Shown here piece after piece: positions 17,942-26,206 of a DNA stretch of 64,000 nt; within the stretch, counting starts at the first letter, position 1; each line of letters opens with the position of its first letter. Origin of the DNA: Photobacterium arenosum (GTDB lineage Bacteria; Pseudomonadota; Gammaproteobacteria; Enterobacterales; Vibrionaceae); the NCBI RefSeq assembly GCF_014841115.1, contig NZ_JACYTP010000005.1, forward strand, positions 124,001 through 188,000. The letters run 5' to 3'. The notes below the pieces were generated by a model. That model searched no databases and had not been told where the DNA came from. It worked only from the letters and a program-made list of their open reading frames with translations. The position numbers were made by a program, and so were the translations under genes.

Positions 17942-19569
17942 CAGTGTGATTGCTCCAATGAACGGTTTACAACAACCAAAGGCACCAAGCCGACAAGCAC
18001 CAGCAGAATGGCTGGCATTGCGGCCAGCTCCAACTGCTCATCAGAGGCATAGTTGAAGACATAGGTTGCCAGAGTTTCAAAGTTAAATGGCCGCAGTAAC
18101 AGCGCGGCGTTCAGCTCCTTCATGGACTCGATGAAGACCAGCAGACCCGCTATCAGGCAGCCCCGCCGGATGAGCGGCAAATGTACACGCCTCAGCATAG
18201 ACATGGGCGCGCATCCCATGGTCTTGGCAGCCATGTCCAGTGACGGAGGTATTTTGGCCAGGCTGCTTTCAATACTGCCAACGGCTACTGCACCAAAACG
18301 CACCACAAAGGCAAAAATCATCGCAAACACAGAGCCGGAGAAAAAGAGTCCGGGCCGTCCCCATCCCATGAACTGAGTGAAGTCATTAAGCCAGTGATCG
18401 GCTGTGGTCAGTGGGATCATCACGCCGATTGCCAGCACAGTACCCGGCACGGCATAGCCCATCACACTTAAACGCATCGGCGCGATACTGGTACGGCGGC
18501 CATCCAGACGATGATAAAAATTGACCAGCAGTGCGACAGCAACAGCCAGTAAAGCAGCACTCACAGCAACCATCAGGCTGTTCATGCTGAACTGTCTGAA
18601 CTCAGAGTTCCAGCTCTGGGCAAAATACTGCCAGGCATAATAGAGCAGTTGCAGCAGCGGCAGGATGAAAGCCAGTCCAATCAGCCCCCAACACCAGCTC
18701 AGTGCCAGCACCTTCTTCCAGCCGGACAAACGGTAACGGACATCTTCATTCGGCTCACTGTGCTGCTGAAACAGTTTTTGCCGGCGACGACTGAATCGCT
18801 CTGCGCTGATCAGCAAAAAAATAGCCAGCAGCATCATGGCTGAAATTTTTGCCGCCGCGTTAAGATTGGAATAGCCCAGCCAGGTGTCGTATACCGCTGT
18901 TGTCAGCGAATGGACGGCAAAGTAACTGACAGTGCCGAAATCGCCCAGGGTTTCCATAGCAATCAAAGACAGGCCGACGGCAATGGAAGGCCGAGCCAGA
19001 GGCAAAGAAATGCGCCGGAAGCTTTCCAGCGGCGAACAGCGCAGCAAACGCGCAGATTGCAGTAAACTGGCACTCTGCTCCATAAAAGCCGTGCGGGCCA
19101 GCAGGTAGATATAAGGATATAGCACCAAAGCCAGTACCAGACACGCACCGCCTAAGGTTCGGATATCCGGAAACCAGTAATCCTGATAACTCTGCCAGCC
19201 AAACCAATCGCGCAGCAGAATTTGTACCGGTCCGGCATAGTCGAACCAGTCAGTGTAGATGTAGCCTATGATGTAACCCGGCATCGCCAGTGGCAGTACT
19301 AAGGCCCATTGCAGCCACTTTTCACCGGGCAGCCGGCACATGGCCATAAACCAGGCGGCGGGCAAGCCAAACAAAGCCGCCAGTAACGCGGTGCCGGTGA
19401 CCAGCACCAGTGTATTGAGGGTATAGGTCCCCATCACTGTGCTCATCAGGTGCGCAAACACCTGATCCGATTCCCCCAGTGCCGTATAGAAAATGGCTAA
19501 AATGGGTAAAACCAGTAAAACACCAAACGTCCAGCCGCTGGTTTTCCAAATAGGGTATCTGTCTTTCAT
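17941..19569 (-). CDS. fbpB: Iron(III) ABC transporter permease (fused double permease)
   Basis: 542 aa with about twelve membrane segments. It is two fused permease halves, each with an EAA-type loop that docks the ATPase: one near METLGDFGTVSYF and one near IESMKELNAALLL. The start at 19569 (MKDRYPIWKTSG) places a short basic tail before the first membrane helix; an in-frame start at 19632 would add 21 residues of non-family sequence. No strong ribosome binding site is visible. It follows fbpA after 153 bp with a hairpin. Confidence 0.92.
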   Translation of the reverse strand: MKDRYPIWKTSGWTFGVLLVLPILAIFYTALGESDQVFAHLMSTVMGTYTLNTLVLVTGTALLAALFGLPAAWFMAMCRLPGEKWLQWALVLPLAMPGYIIGYIYTDWFDYAGPVQILLRDWFGWQSYQDYWFPDIRTLGGACLVLALVLYPYIYLLARTAFMEQSASLLQSARLLRCSPLESFRRISLPLARPSIAVGLSLIAMETLGDFGTVSYFAVHSLTTAVYDTWLGYSNLNAAAKISAMMLLAIFLLISAERFSRRRQKLFQQHSEPNEDVRYRLSGWKKVLALSWCWGLIGLAFILPLLQLLYYAWQYFAQSWNSEFRQFSMNSLMVAVSAALLAVAVALLVNFYHRLDGRRTSIAPMRLSVMGYAVPGTVLAIGVMIPLTTADHWLNDFTQFMGWGRPGLFFSGSVFAMIFAFVVRFGAVAVGSIESSLAKIPPSLDMAAKTMGCAPMSMLRRVHLPLIRRGCLIAGLLVFIESMKELNAALLLRPFNFETLATYVFNYASDEQLELAAMPAILLVLVGLVPLVVVNRSLEQSH

Positions 19570-19687
19570 TGCCGACAACTTAGTATCCTTGAGCTGACAC
19601 GAGAGAAGCCTTGCCCAACGAAGGGGCAACACATGCGTCCAAGCGGTTCGCGAAAAAAAACGCCCCCAAAGATACCAGACAATCGAT

Positions 19688-19715
19688 AAAAAGGGGCCTA
19701 CCGACCCCTGTTTTT
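19688..19715 (-). terminator. Intercistronic hairpin between fbpA and fbpB
   Basis: Read on the minus strand, AGGGG pairs with CCCCT and a T-run follows, 8 bp after the fbpA stop. It probably terminates part of the transcripts, so the binding protein is made in excess over the membrane components, a common pattern in binding-protein-dependent operons. Confidence 0.6.
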
Positions 19716-19722
19716 CTTCTAC

Positions 19723-20736
19723 TTACAGATCAAACTGTACTTCATCGAGCAATTTGGTTGCTGCATTGTGATAATCGGCGATCTTTTCCAGAGGCAGAGT
19801 ATCAGCACTGAAATCTCCCCAGGACGCCACCAGCTCAGAGCGCTCGACACCCGCTTTAACCGGGTATTCAAAGTTCACATCAGCGTACATGTGCTGAGCT
19901 TTGTCTGATGTCAGGAATTCCATCAGTTTCTGAGCATTGGCTTTATTAGGCGCATGCTTAGCCATCGCCATACCACTGATATTGACATGGGTACCGTTAG
20001 CCTGCTGACCCGGGAAATTGATGTAAACCGCTTCTGCCCACGCTTTCTGGTTTTCATCGCTTAACATTTTACCCAGATAGTAACTATTGCCGATTGCCAG
20101 ATCACACAGGCCTTCTTTAACCGCTTTCACCTGGCCTCGGTCGTTACCCTGAGGTTTGCGAGCCAGGTTCGCTTTTACCCCTTCAAGCCAGGTTTTGGTT
20201 TCTGCTTCCCCGTAATGCGCAATCATCGAAGAAACCAGAGAAATATTGTAAGGGTGCTTACCTGAACGGGTGCAGATTTTGCCTTTCCACTCAGGTTTCG
20301 CCAGATCCAGATAATCAAAACTCGCTGGCAGACGGCCGACACGCTCCCTGGACGAGTACACACTGCGGGTACGTAACGTCAAGCCAAACCACTCATCGTC
20401 AGAGTCGCGGTACTGAGCCGGGACATTCTTGTCGATCACTTCACTGTCAACGGCCTGAACCAGGCCTTTATCACTCAATTCTGCCAGACGGCTGATGTCA
20501 ACGGTCAGAATCACATCGGCCGGGCTGTATTCGCCTTCCTGAGCCAGTTTTTCAGCAATGCCATCTTTGGCAAATTTTACGTTGACCTTAATGCCAGTTT
20601 CATCTGTGAATTCTTTCAGCATCGGCTCAATTAAAAACGACTGGCGCAGAGAGTAGACGTTGACTTCTTCGGCAGCCAGAACCATTTGAGGTGCCGACAA
20701 CCCCAGTAATACAGCAGAAGCTAACAGTTTTTTCAT
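19723..20736 (-). CDS. fbpA: Periplasmic iron(III)-binding protein
   Basis: 337 aa. A signal peptide (Met-Lys-Lys-Leu start, hydrophobic core, cleavage after VLA at about residue 21) precedes a class II binding-protein fold. YSLRQSFLIEP, ADVILTVDISRL and GNSYYLGKML match the FutA/FbpA group that ligates Fe3+ with tyrosines. First gene of fbpABC; a Fur box covers its promoter. Confidence 0.95.
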   Translation of the reverse strand: MKKLLASAVLLGLSAPQMVLAAEEVNVYSLRQSFLIEPMLKEFTDETGIKVNVKFAKDGIAEKLAQEGEYSPADVILTVDISRLAELSDKGLVQAVDSEVIDKNVPAQYRDSDDEWFGLTLRTRSVYSSRERVGRLPASFDYLDLAKPEWKGKICTRSGKHPYNISLVSSMIAHYGEAETKTWLEGVKANLARKPQGNDRGQVKAVKEGLCDLAIGNSYYLGKMLSDENQKAWAEAVYINFPGQQANGTHVNISGMAMAKHAPNKANAQKLMEFLTSDKAQHMYADVNFEYPVKAGVERSELVASWGDFSADTLPLEKIADYHNAATKLLDEVQFDL

Positions 20737-20763
20737 TGAGCATTCCCTTAATACAAAAATGAA

Positions 20764-20778
20764 TGATAACGTTTATCA
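20764..20778 (-). promoter_or_regulatory. Fur box of fbpABC
   Basis: TGATAACGTTTATCA matches the 7-1-7 Fur consensus TGATAATnATTATCA at 12 of 14 defined positions. It lies directly downstream of the -10 box, over the predicted transcription start, 28 bp before the fbpA ATG. Iron-dependent repression is expected. Confidence 0.85.
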
Positions 20779-20788
20779 GTATCGCTCA

Positions 20789-20816
20789 ATTATACTGTAG
20801 CTGCTTCAGTCAACAA
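20789..20816 (-). promoter_or_regulatory. Sigma-70 promoter of fbpABC
   Basis: On the minus strand, TTGTTG (20811-20816), 16-bp spacer, TATAAT (20789-20794, perfect consensus). Confidence 0.75.
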
Positions 20817-20837
20817 TGTGTTGAAACAAATGAACAC

Positions 20838-20869
20838 AAAAAAACGCTGCCTGCTGGCAGCGTTTTTGA
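20838..20869 (-). terminator. Terminator of glnK-amtB
   Basis: ACGCTGCC / GGCAGCGT with a TGCT loop, and a T-run on the minus strand after the stem. It separates amtB from the fbp promoter. Confidence 0.88.
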
Positions 20870-20901
20870 TAATTATGTGAATTAGCTCAACTTTAAAGCA
20901 A

Positions 20902-22131
20902 TTACTTCACGCTGACAAACTCAGGGTAAGCATCTATGCCACAGTCGTGTAAATCCATACCGGCCATTTCTTCCTCTTCGCTGACACGGATCCCCATGGT
21001 AGCTTTCAGGATGGCCCATACGGCCAGACTCGCACCAAATACCCAGGCGAAGATAACAACCGCACCCAGTAACTGAGCACCAAAGCTGGCACCTGTGTTG
21101 CTGAACGGTACCACCATCAGGCCGAAGAAACCGCACACGCCGTGCACTGAAATCGCACCGACAGGATCATCGATTTTCAGCTTGTCCAGACCGATGATAC
21201 TAAAGACAACCAGTGCACCGGCAATCACACCGATAATAACCGCTGACATAGGTGATGGAGACAGCGGATCAGCGGTGATCGCCACCAGGCCCGCCAGTGC
21301 ACCATTGAGAATCATGGTCAAATCAGCTTTACCCCAGGTGGTTTTACACACTGCCAGTGCGGCGATAGCACCTGCAGCCGCTGCTGCATTGGTGTTGAGG
21401 AAGATTTTACCCACAGCCGTCGCATTCTCGAAGTCGGAAATCATCAGTTGCGAACCGCCGTTGAAACCGAACCAGCCAAACCACAGGATAAAAGTACCCA
21501 GGGTCGCCAGCGGCATGTTTGAACCGGGAATTGGCAGGATTTCTCCATTTTTGCCGTATTTGCCTTTACGGGCTCCCAGCAGCAACACACCAGCCAGTGC
21601 CGCAGACGCACCCGCCATATGCACAATTCCTGAGCCGGCAAAGTCACTAAAGCCAGCAGCTGACAGGAAGCCGCCGCCCCAAGTCCAGTAGCCTTCAACC
21701 GGATAGATAACAGCTGTCAGAACGACTGAGAATACCAGGAATGCCCACAACTTCATGCGTTCGGCCACAGCCCCTGAGACCACAGACATGGCTGTCGCGA
21801 CAAAGACCACCTGGAAGAAGAAGTCAGATTCCAGCGAGTGGTCAGCCCCTTCCGCCTGAGTACCGAATAAGGTACCAAATGAAGGTAGCCAGCCACCTTC
21901 GCCGTTATCCACATACATGATGTTATAACCCACAATCAGGTACATGGTGCAGGCAATGGCGTACAGACAAAAGTTTTTAGTTAAAATTTCTGTGGTGTTT
22001 TTTGAGCGTACCAGACCGGCTTCCAGCATGGCAAAACCCGCTGCCATCCACATGACCAGGGCACCTGAGATCAGGAAAAAGAATGTGTCGAGCGCGTAAC
22101 GCAGCTCTGTCACCGTTGTTGATAATTCCAT
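20902..22131 (-). CDS. amtB: Ammonium transporter AmtB
   Basis: 409 aa with about eleven membrane helices (AmtB family). The N-terminus lacks a long cleavable signal peptide; family signatures include FFFQVVFVATAMSVVSGAVAER and VHMAGASAALAG. It conducts ammonium across the inner membrane and is blocked by unmodified GlnK. It lies 29 bp downstream of glnK in the standard glnK-amtB operon. Confidence 0.96.
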   Translation of the reverse strand: MELSTTVTELRYALDTFFFLISGALVMWMAAGFAMLEAGLVRSKNTTEILTKNFCLYAIACTMYLIVGYNIMYVDNGEGGWLPSFGTLFGTQAEGADHSLESDFFFQVVFVATAMSVVSGAVAERMKLWAFLVFSVVLTAVIYPVEGYWTWGGGFLSAAGFSDFAGSGIVHMAGASAALAGVLLLGARKGKYGKNGEILPIPGSNMPLATLGTFILWFGWFGFNGGSQLMISDFENATAVGKIFLNTNAAAAAGAIAALAVCKTTWGKADLTMILNGALAGLVAITADPLSPSPMSAVIIGVIAGALVVFSIIGLDKLKIDDPVGAISVHGVCGFFGLMVVPFSNTGASFGAQLLGAVVIFAWVFGASLAVWAILKATMGIRVSEEEEMAGMDLHDCGIDAYPEFVSVK

Positions 22132-22160
22132 GGTTGTCGTCCTCTTATCACATCTCGTTG

Positions 22161-22499
22161 TTATAATGCTTCTGCGTCTGTCTCACCGGTACGGATACGT
22201 ACCGCATGGTCCAGATCGTAAACAAAAATCTTACCGTCACCGATTTTGCCGGTGTGTGCTGCCTTGGTAATCGCCTCAAGAATGATTTCCAGGTTCTCCG
22301 CCTGAGTGGCGATTTCCAGCTTGACCTTAGGCAGAAAATCAACCTGATATTCCGCACCGCGGTACAGTTCAGTGTGCCCTTTCTGACGGCCAAATCCCTT
22401 GACCTCAGAAACGGTCATCCCCTCAACCCCAACGTCCGCCAGCGCTTCACGCACATCATCCAACTTAAAAGGTTTGATTATTGCATTGATGAGTTTCAT
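22161..22499 (-). CDS. glnK: Nitrogen regulatory PII protein GlnK
   Basis: 112 aa. The uridylylation site Tyr51 is present in the T-loop (YRGAEY). PII proteins bind ATP/ADP and 2-oxoglutarate and, here, should dock on AmtB. The linkage to amtB and the sigma-54-like promoter favour GlnK over GlnB. The ribosome binding site AAGGAG is strong. Confidence 0.94.
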   Translation of the reverse strand: MKLINAIIKPFKLDDVREALADVGVEGMTVSEVKGFGRQKGHTELYRGAEYQVDFLPKVKLEIATQAENLEIILEAITKAAHTGKIGDGKIFVYDLDHAVRIRTGETDAEAL

Positions 22500-22547
22500 T
22501 AACCTTGCTCCTTAAACCTGTGCATCCCTAACATACACAGATTAATA

Positions 22548-22564
22548 AACAAGCTTCGTGCCAA
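22548..22564 (-). promoter_or_regulatory. Sigma-54 promoter of glnK-amtB
   Basis: On the minus strand TTGGCACGAAGCTTGTT matches the consensus YTGGCACGrNNNTTGCW except that the -12 GC reads GT. It ends about 49 bp before the glnK ATG. Nitrogen-limited transcription by NtrC is expected. Confidence 0.75.
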
Positions 22565-22622
22565 CTTTAAAAAGCCTTAATAAACATTAACTTAATTAAT
22601 AAACATAAAAATTGCACAAAAA

Positions 22623-22645
22623 AACCGCACCATAGTGGTGCGGTT
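22623..22645 (-). terminator. yacL terminator that also reads as an NtrC site
   Basis: AACCGCACCA / TGGTGCGGTT, a perfect 10-bp stem with a 3-nt loop, followed on the minus strand by seven T residues, 48 bp after the yacL stop. Its core GCACC-N5-GGTGC equals the inner part of the NtrC palindrome (TGCACC-N5-GGTGCA). It lies about 85 bp upstream of the glnK -12 element. Confidence 0.85.
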
Positions 22646-22692
22646 AATTCCCCGAAAAGAAGCAAAGCAGGAATTTACACTGAATCTGACAC

Positions 22693-23061
22693 CTATCGTC
22701 CGCGAGTGAATGCACGCCAAGCATGCAAGACTTGCTCAAGATCCTCAAATCCACACAAAGAAACCGCTTCATCGTCATAATGGCTCATGTCTTCATCAAG
22801 CTGCTCTTCATCTTGAAAAAACAAATAATTAGCCTGAACAATGGCTTCGTTATCCTCCAGGATCAGTGTCATTTCTTCCCCGCTTAACCGCCACTCGCTC
22901 GTCGTACCCTTTAATGCACCAAGTTGATTCAGAATCAAGGCTATCTTTGCCTCATCAGCCTGCACTTCTTCCACCAGCCAGCGGCCAAGCGCTTCATGTC
23001 CCATAGAAAAAACCACATGATAGCTGCCATCCAGCATGTTTTTCTTAAATTCGTAGTCCAT
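22693..23061 (-). CDS. yacL: YacL family protein (UPF0231), function unknown
   Basis: 122 aa, acidic. It begins [20 protein letters not shown], typical of the YacL/UPF0231 family, which is found next to acnB in E. coli as here. No enzymatic motif, signal peptide or membrane segment is visible. No function is known to me. Confidence 0.88.
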   Translation of the reverse strand: MDYEFKKNMLDGSYHVVFSMGHEALGRWLVEEVQADEAKIALILNQLGALKGTTSEWRLSGEEMTLILEDNEAIVQANYLFFQDEEQLDEDMSHYDDEAVSLCGFEDLEQVLHAWRAFTRGR

Positions 23062-23335
23062 ACCTGCCCTTTATTATTGTGATTAGTGATTGGTGTCTGC
23101 CGTCAGGCGCCATCTTACTTAACTATTGTCCGCATACTGCATTCAGTGAAGGAAGACGGAATAATTCCGCCGCGCACCTTGTCAGGAACCCGGTAAAAAT
23201 GCAACCTGAAGCCGCTATGAACTGCCTATAAGGCGTGTGTGGGAAGTCTCACAACCTTGCCGAGCCACAGGCTTAGAAGGCACACGGCGAAACGTAGCGC
23301 AACACAAAAGACATAAGGATAAAAAGACAAAAAAA
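23062..23335. other. Intergenic region between yacL and acnB
   Basis: Together with the acnB terminator this makes 332 bp without a gene. It should contain the yacL promoter (leftward), but I could not fix -35/-10 boxes. The only other structure seen is a 13-bp palindrome CGGAATAATTCCG at 23157-23169. No ORF with a ribosome binding site is evident. Confidence 0.5.
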
Positions 23336-23360
23336 GACAGGGAGCCACTGGCTCCCTGTC
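23331..23360 (-). terminator. Terminator of acnB
   Basis: GACAGGGAGCC / GGCTCCCTGTC, an 11-bp perfect stem with a 3-nt loop, followed by a T-rich tract on the minus strand, 33 bp after the acnB stop. Confidence 0.92.
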
Positions 23361-23393
23361 TTATTCACGAGTATCTATTCTGGTCGGGTATGA

Positions 23394-25991
23394 TTACACC
23401 GCAGCCTGGATAATCACTTCATCCGCACGCTTAGTGTACTGACCCATACGGTGGAAGTTCAGATAACGGTAAGTATCTGCTGCCGTTGCATTAATCTGCT
23501 TGGCGTACTCCATGTACTCTTCCACAGTCGGGATACGACCCAGGATAGCACCCACCGCTGCCAGCTCAGCTGAAGAAAGGTACACATTGGCACCTGTCCC
23601 CAGACGGTTCGGGAAGTTACGGGTAGAGGTCGACATCACAGTTGCTTTATCAGCCACACGCGCCTGGTTACCCATACACAGCGAACATCCCGGCGTTTCA
23701 ATACGAACACCGGCACGACCGAAGATACCGTAATAACCTTCCTCAGTCAGTTGATCACGGTCCATCTTAGTGGGTGGTGCCACCCACAAACGCGTGTTCA
23801 GCTGGCCACCAAATTTATCCAGCAGCTTACCGGCGGCACGGAAATGGCCGATGTTAGTCATACAGGAGCCGATGAAGACCTCGTCGATTTCCGTACCCTG
23901 CACATCAGACAGCAGGCGTGCATCGTCCGGATCATTTGGCGCACACAGAATTGGCTCTTTGATCTCAGCCAGATCGATTTCGATCACGTGAGCATATTCG
24001 GCGTCTTTGTCTGCTTCCATCAGAGACGGATTATCCAGCCATTCCTGCATCGCAGTAATACGGCGTTCAATGGTTCGACGATCACCATAACCTTCGGCGA
24101 TCATCCACTTCAGCATCACAATGTTGGATTCAAGATACTCAGCCACAGACTCCTGCGACAGTTTTACTGTACAACCCGCCGCACTGCGCTCTGCCGAGGC
24201 ATCAGACAGCTCAAAAGCCTGCTCAACCGTCAGGTGCTCAACACCTTCAATTTCCAGCACGCGGCCGGAGAATTCGTTGATCTTACCGGCTTTCTCTACG
24301 GTCAGCAGACCATGTTTGATACCGTAGTAAGGGATGGCATGCACCAGATCACGCAGCGTGATACCTTCTTGCATTTCGCCCTTAAAGCGCACCAGGATAG
24401 ACTCTGGCATATCCAGCGGCATCACACCGGTTGCCGCAGCGAACGCCACCAGACCAGAACCGGCCGGGAACGAAATTCCCAGAGGGAAACGGGTGTGCGA
24501 GTCACCGCCGGTACCGACAGTATCAGGCAGCAGCATGCGGTTCAGCCAGGAGTGGATCACACCGTCGCCAGGGCGCAGCGAGACACCGCCACGGTTCATG
24601 ATGAAGTCAGGCAGCGTATGGTGGGTGTTGACATCAACTGGCTTAGGATAAGCCGAGGTGTGACAGAATGACTGCATGGTCAGCTCAGCAGAGAAGCCCA
24701 GGCAGGCCAAGTCTTTCAGCTCATCACGGGTCATAGGACCTGTGGTGTCCTGAGAGCCCACTGTGGTCATCTTAGGCTCACAGTAGGTGCCCGGACGGAT
24801 ACCTTCAACGCCACAGGCTTTACCAACCATTTTCTGAGCCAGGGTAAACCCTTTACCAGAATCTGCCACTGGCTGCGGACGACGGAATACCGTCGACGCT
24901 TCCAGGCCCAGACACTCACGGGCACGGTCAGTCAGACCACGGCCGATGATCAGCGGAATACGGCCGCCGGCACGCACTTCATCAATCAGCACGTCGGTTT
25001 TCAGCGAGAAGGTAGAGACCACTTCATCACTGCCGTGACGACGCACTTCACCTTTGAATGGGTAAACGTCGATCACATCACCCATGTTCAGCGCCGTCAC
25101 ATCCACTTCAATCGGCAGTGCACCGGCATCTTCCATAGTATTAAAGAAGATAGGCGCAATCTTACCGCCCAGCACATAACCGCCAGCGCGCTTATTGGGG
25201 ACATTCGGAATATCATCGCCCATGAACCAGAGTACGGAGTTAGTCGCCGATTTACGGGATGAACCCGTACCGACCACATCACCGACGTAAACCAGCTGAT
25301 GCCCTTTCTCTTTCAGGGCTTCAATTTGTTTCACCGGGCCAACTGAACCGGCTTGATCCGGTTCAATGCCGTCACGTTCATTTTTCAGCATCGCCAGCGC
25401 GTGCAGAGGAATATCCGGACGAGACCAGGCATCAGGCGCCGGCGACAGGTCATCGGTATTGGTTTCACCGGTGACTTTAAAAACAGTCAGGGTAATTTTT
25501 TCAGCCAGTTCAGGCTTAGACAGGAACCACTCGGCATCCGCCCAGGATTGCAGCACTTGCTTGGCGAATTCATTGCCGGCTTTTGCTTTTTCTTCGACAT
25601 CATAGAAAGCATCGAACATCAGCAGCGTATGAGACAGGGCTTTCACCGCAATCTGTGCCAGTTCGGCATTGTCTAACAGGCTGATCAGGGGCTCAATGTT
25701 ATAACCACCTTGCATGGTGCCCAGCAGTTCAGCCGCTTTTTCTTTGCTGACAATGGGAGAAGTCGCTTCACCTGTGGTAATCGCGGCCAGAAAGCCCGCT
25801 TTCACGTATGCAGCTTCATCAACACCTGGCGGGATGCGGTTTTCCAGCAGGTCGACCAGGAAGGCTTCTTCGCCTGCAGGTGGATTTTTCAGAAGTTCAA
25901 CCAGAGCAGCAGTTTGCTCGGCATCCAGAGGCTTAGGGACAATCCCTTCAGCAGCACGCTCTTCGACGTGTTTACGGTAGGCTTCAAGCAC
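23394..25991 (-). CDS. acnB: Aconitate hydratase B (bifunctional with 2-methylisocitrate dehydratase)
   Basis: 865 aa from the GTG at 25991, the same length as E. coli AcnB. It isomerises citrate to isocitrate in the TCA cycle through a [4Fe-4S] cluster; CSLCMGNQ supplies two of the cluster cysteines. The order is the AcnB one, with the HEAT-like domain and swivel domain before the catalytic core. I chose the GTG because GAGGAA lies six bases upstream and the residues [15 protein letters not shown] are the family N-terminus. The in-frame ATG at 26069 would add 26 residues without homology. Confidence 0.95.
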   Translation of the reverse strand: MLEAYRKHVEERAAEGIVPKPLDAEQTAALVELLKNPPAGEEAFLVDLLENRIPPGVDEAAYVKAGFLAAITTGEATSPIVSKEKAAELLGTMQGGYNIEPLISLLDNAELAQIAVKALSHTLLMFDAFYDVEEKAKAGNEFAKQVLQSWADAEWFLSKPELAEKITLTVFKVTGETNTDDLSPAPDAWSRPDIPLHALAMLKNERDGIEPDQAGSVGPVKQIEALKEKGHQLVYVGDVVGTGSSRKSATNSVLWFMGDDIPNVPNKRAGGYVLGGKIAPIFFNTMEDAGALPIEVDVTALNMGDVIDVYPFKGEVRRHGSDEVVSTFSLKTDVLIDEVRAGGRIPLIIGRGLTDRARECLGLEASTVFRRPQPVADSGKGFTLAQKMVGKACGVEGIRPGTYCEPKMTTVGSQDTTGPMTRDELKDLACLGFSAELTMQSFCHTSAYPKPVDVNTHHTLPDFIMNRGGVSLRPGDGVIHSWLNRMLLPDTVGTGGDSHTRFPLGISFPAGSGLVAFAAATGVMPLDMPESILVRFKGEMQEGITLRDLVHAIPYYGIKHGLLTVEKAGKINEFSGRVLEIEGVEHLTVEQAFELSDASAERSAAGCTVKLSQESVAEYLESNIVMLKWMIAEGYGDRRTIERRITAMQEWLDNPSLMEADKDAEYAHVIEIDLAEIKEPILCAPNDPDDARLLSDVQGTEIDEVFIGSCMTNIGHFRAAGKLLDKFGGQLNTRLWVAPPTKMDRDQLTEEGYYGIFGRAGVRIETPGCSLCMGNQARVADKATVMSTSTRNFPNRLGTGANVYLSSAELAAVGAILGRIPTVEEYMEYAKQINATAADTYRYLNFHRMGQYTKRADEVIIQAAV

Positions 25992-26206
25992 GACATATTC
26001 CTCATTTTTCGGTTTAGCCAACCGGCTAAACATCCTTGGAAGTGATTGCCCTCTCCGGTTTTCACGCACGCATTATGCTTGACTTGATTCAGACCTTTTT
26101 GACGTGCAGGAGAGACCAAAACCGGTTACGGAGCATACCATTTTTAACTAAACATTAAAATCAGGCGGACTTTTACAACATTCACAAAACAGGAAAAATC
26201 CCAGTA

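Noticed and set aside
23751..24671. 306-codon plus-strand open frame opposite acnB.
   Set aside because: Antisense shadow of a highly conserved gene with no domain or ribosome binding site.
25992..26069. Longer N-terminus for AcnB from an ATG at 26069.
   Set aside because: The extra 26 residues have no family match, and the GTG at 25991 has a well-placed ribosome binding site and gives the usual 865 aa.
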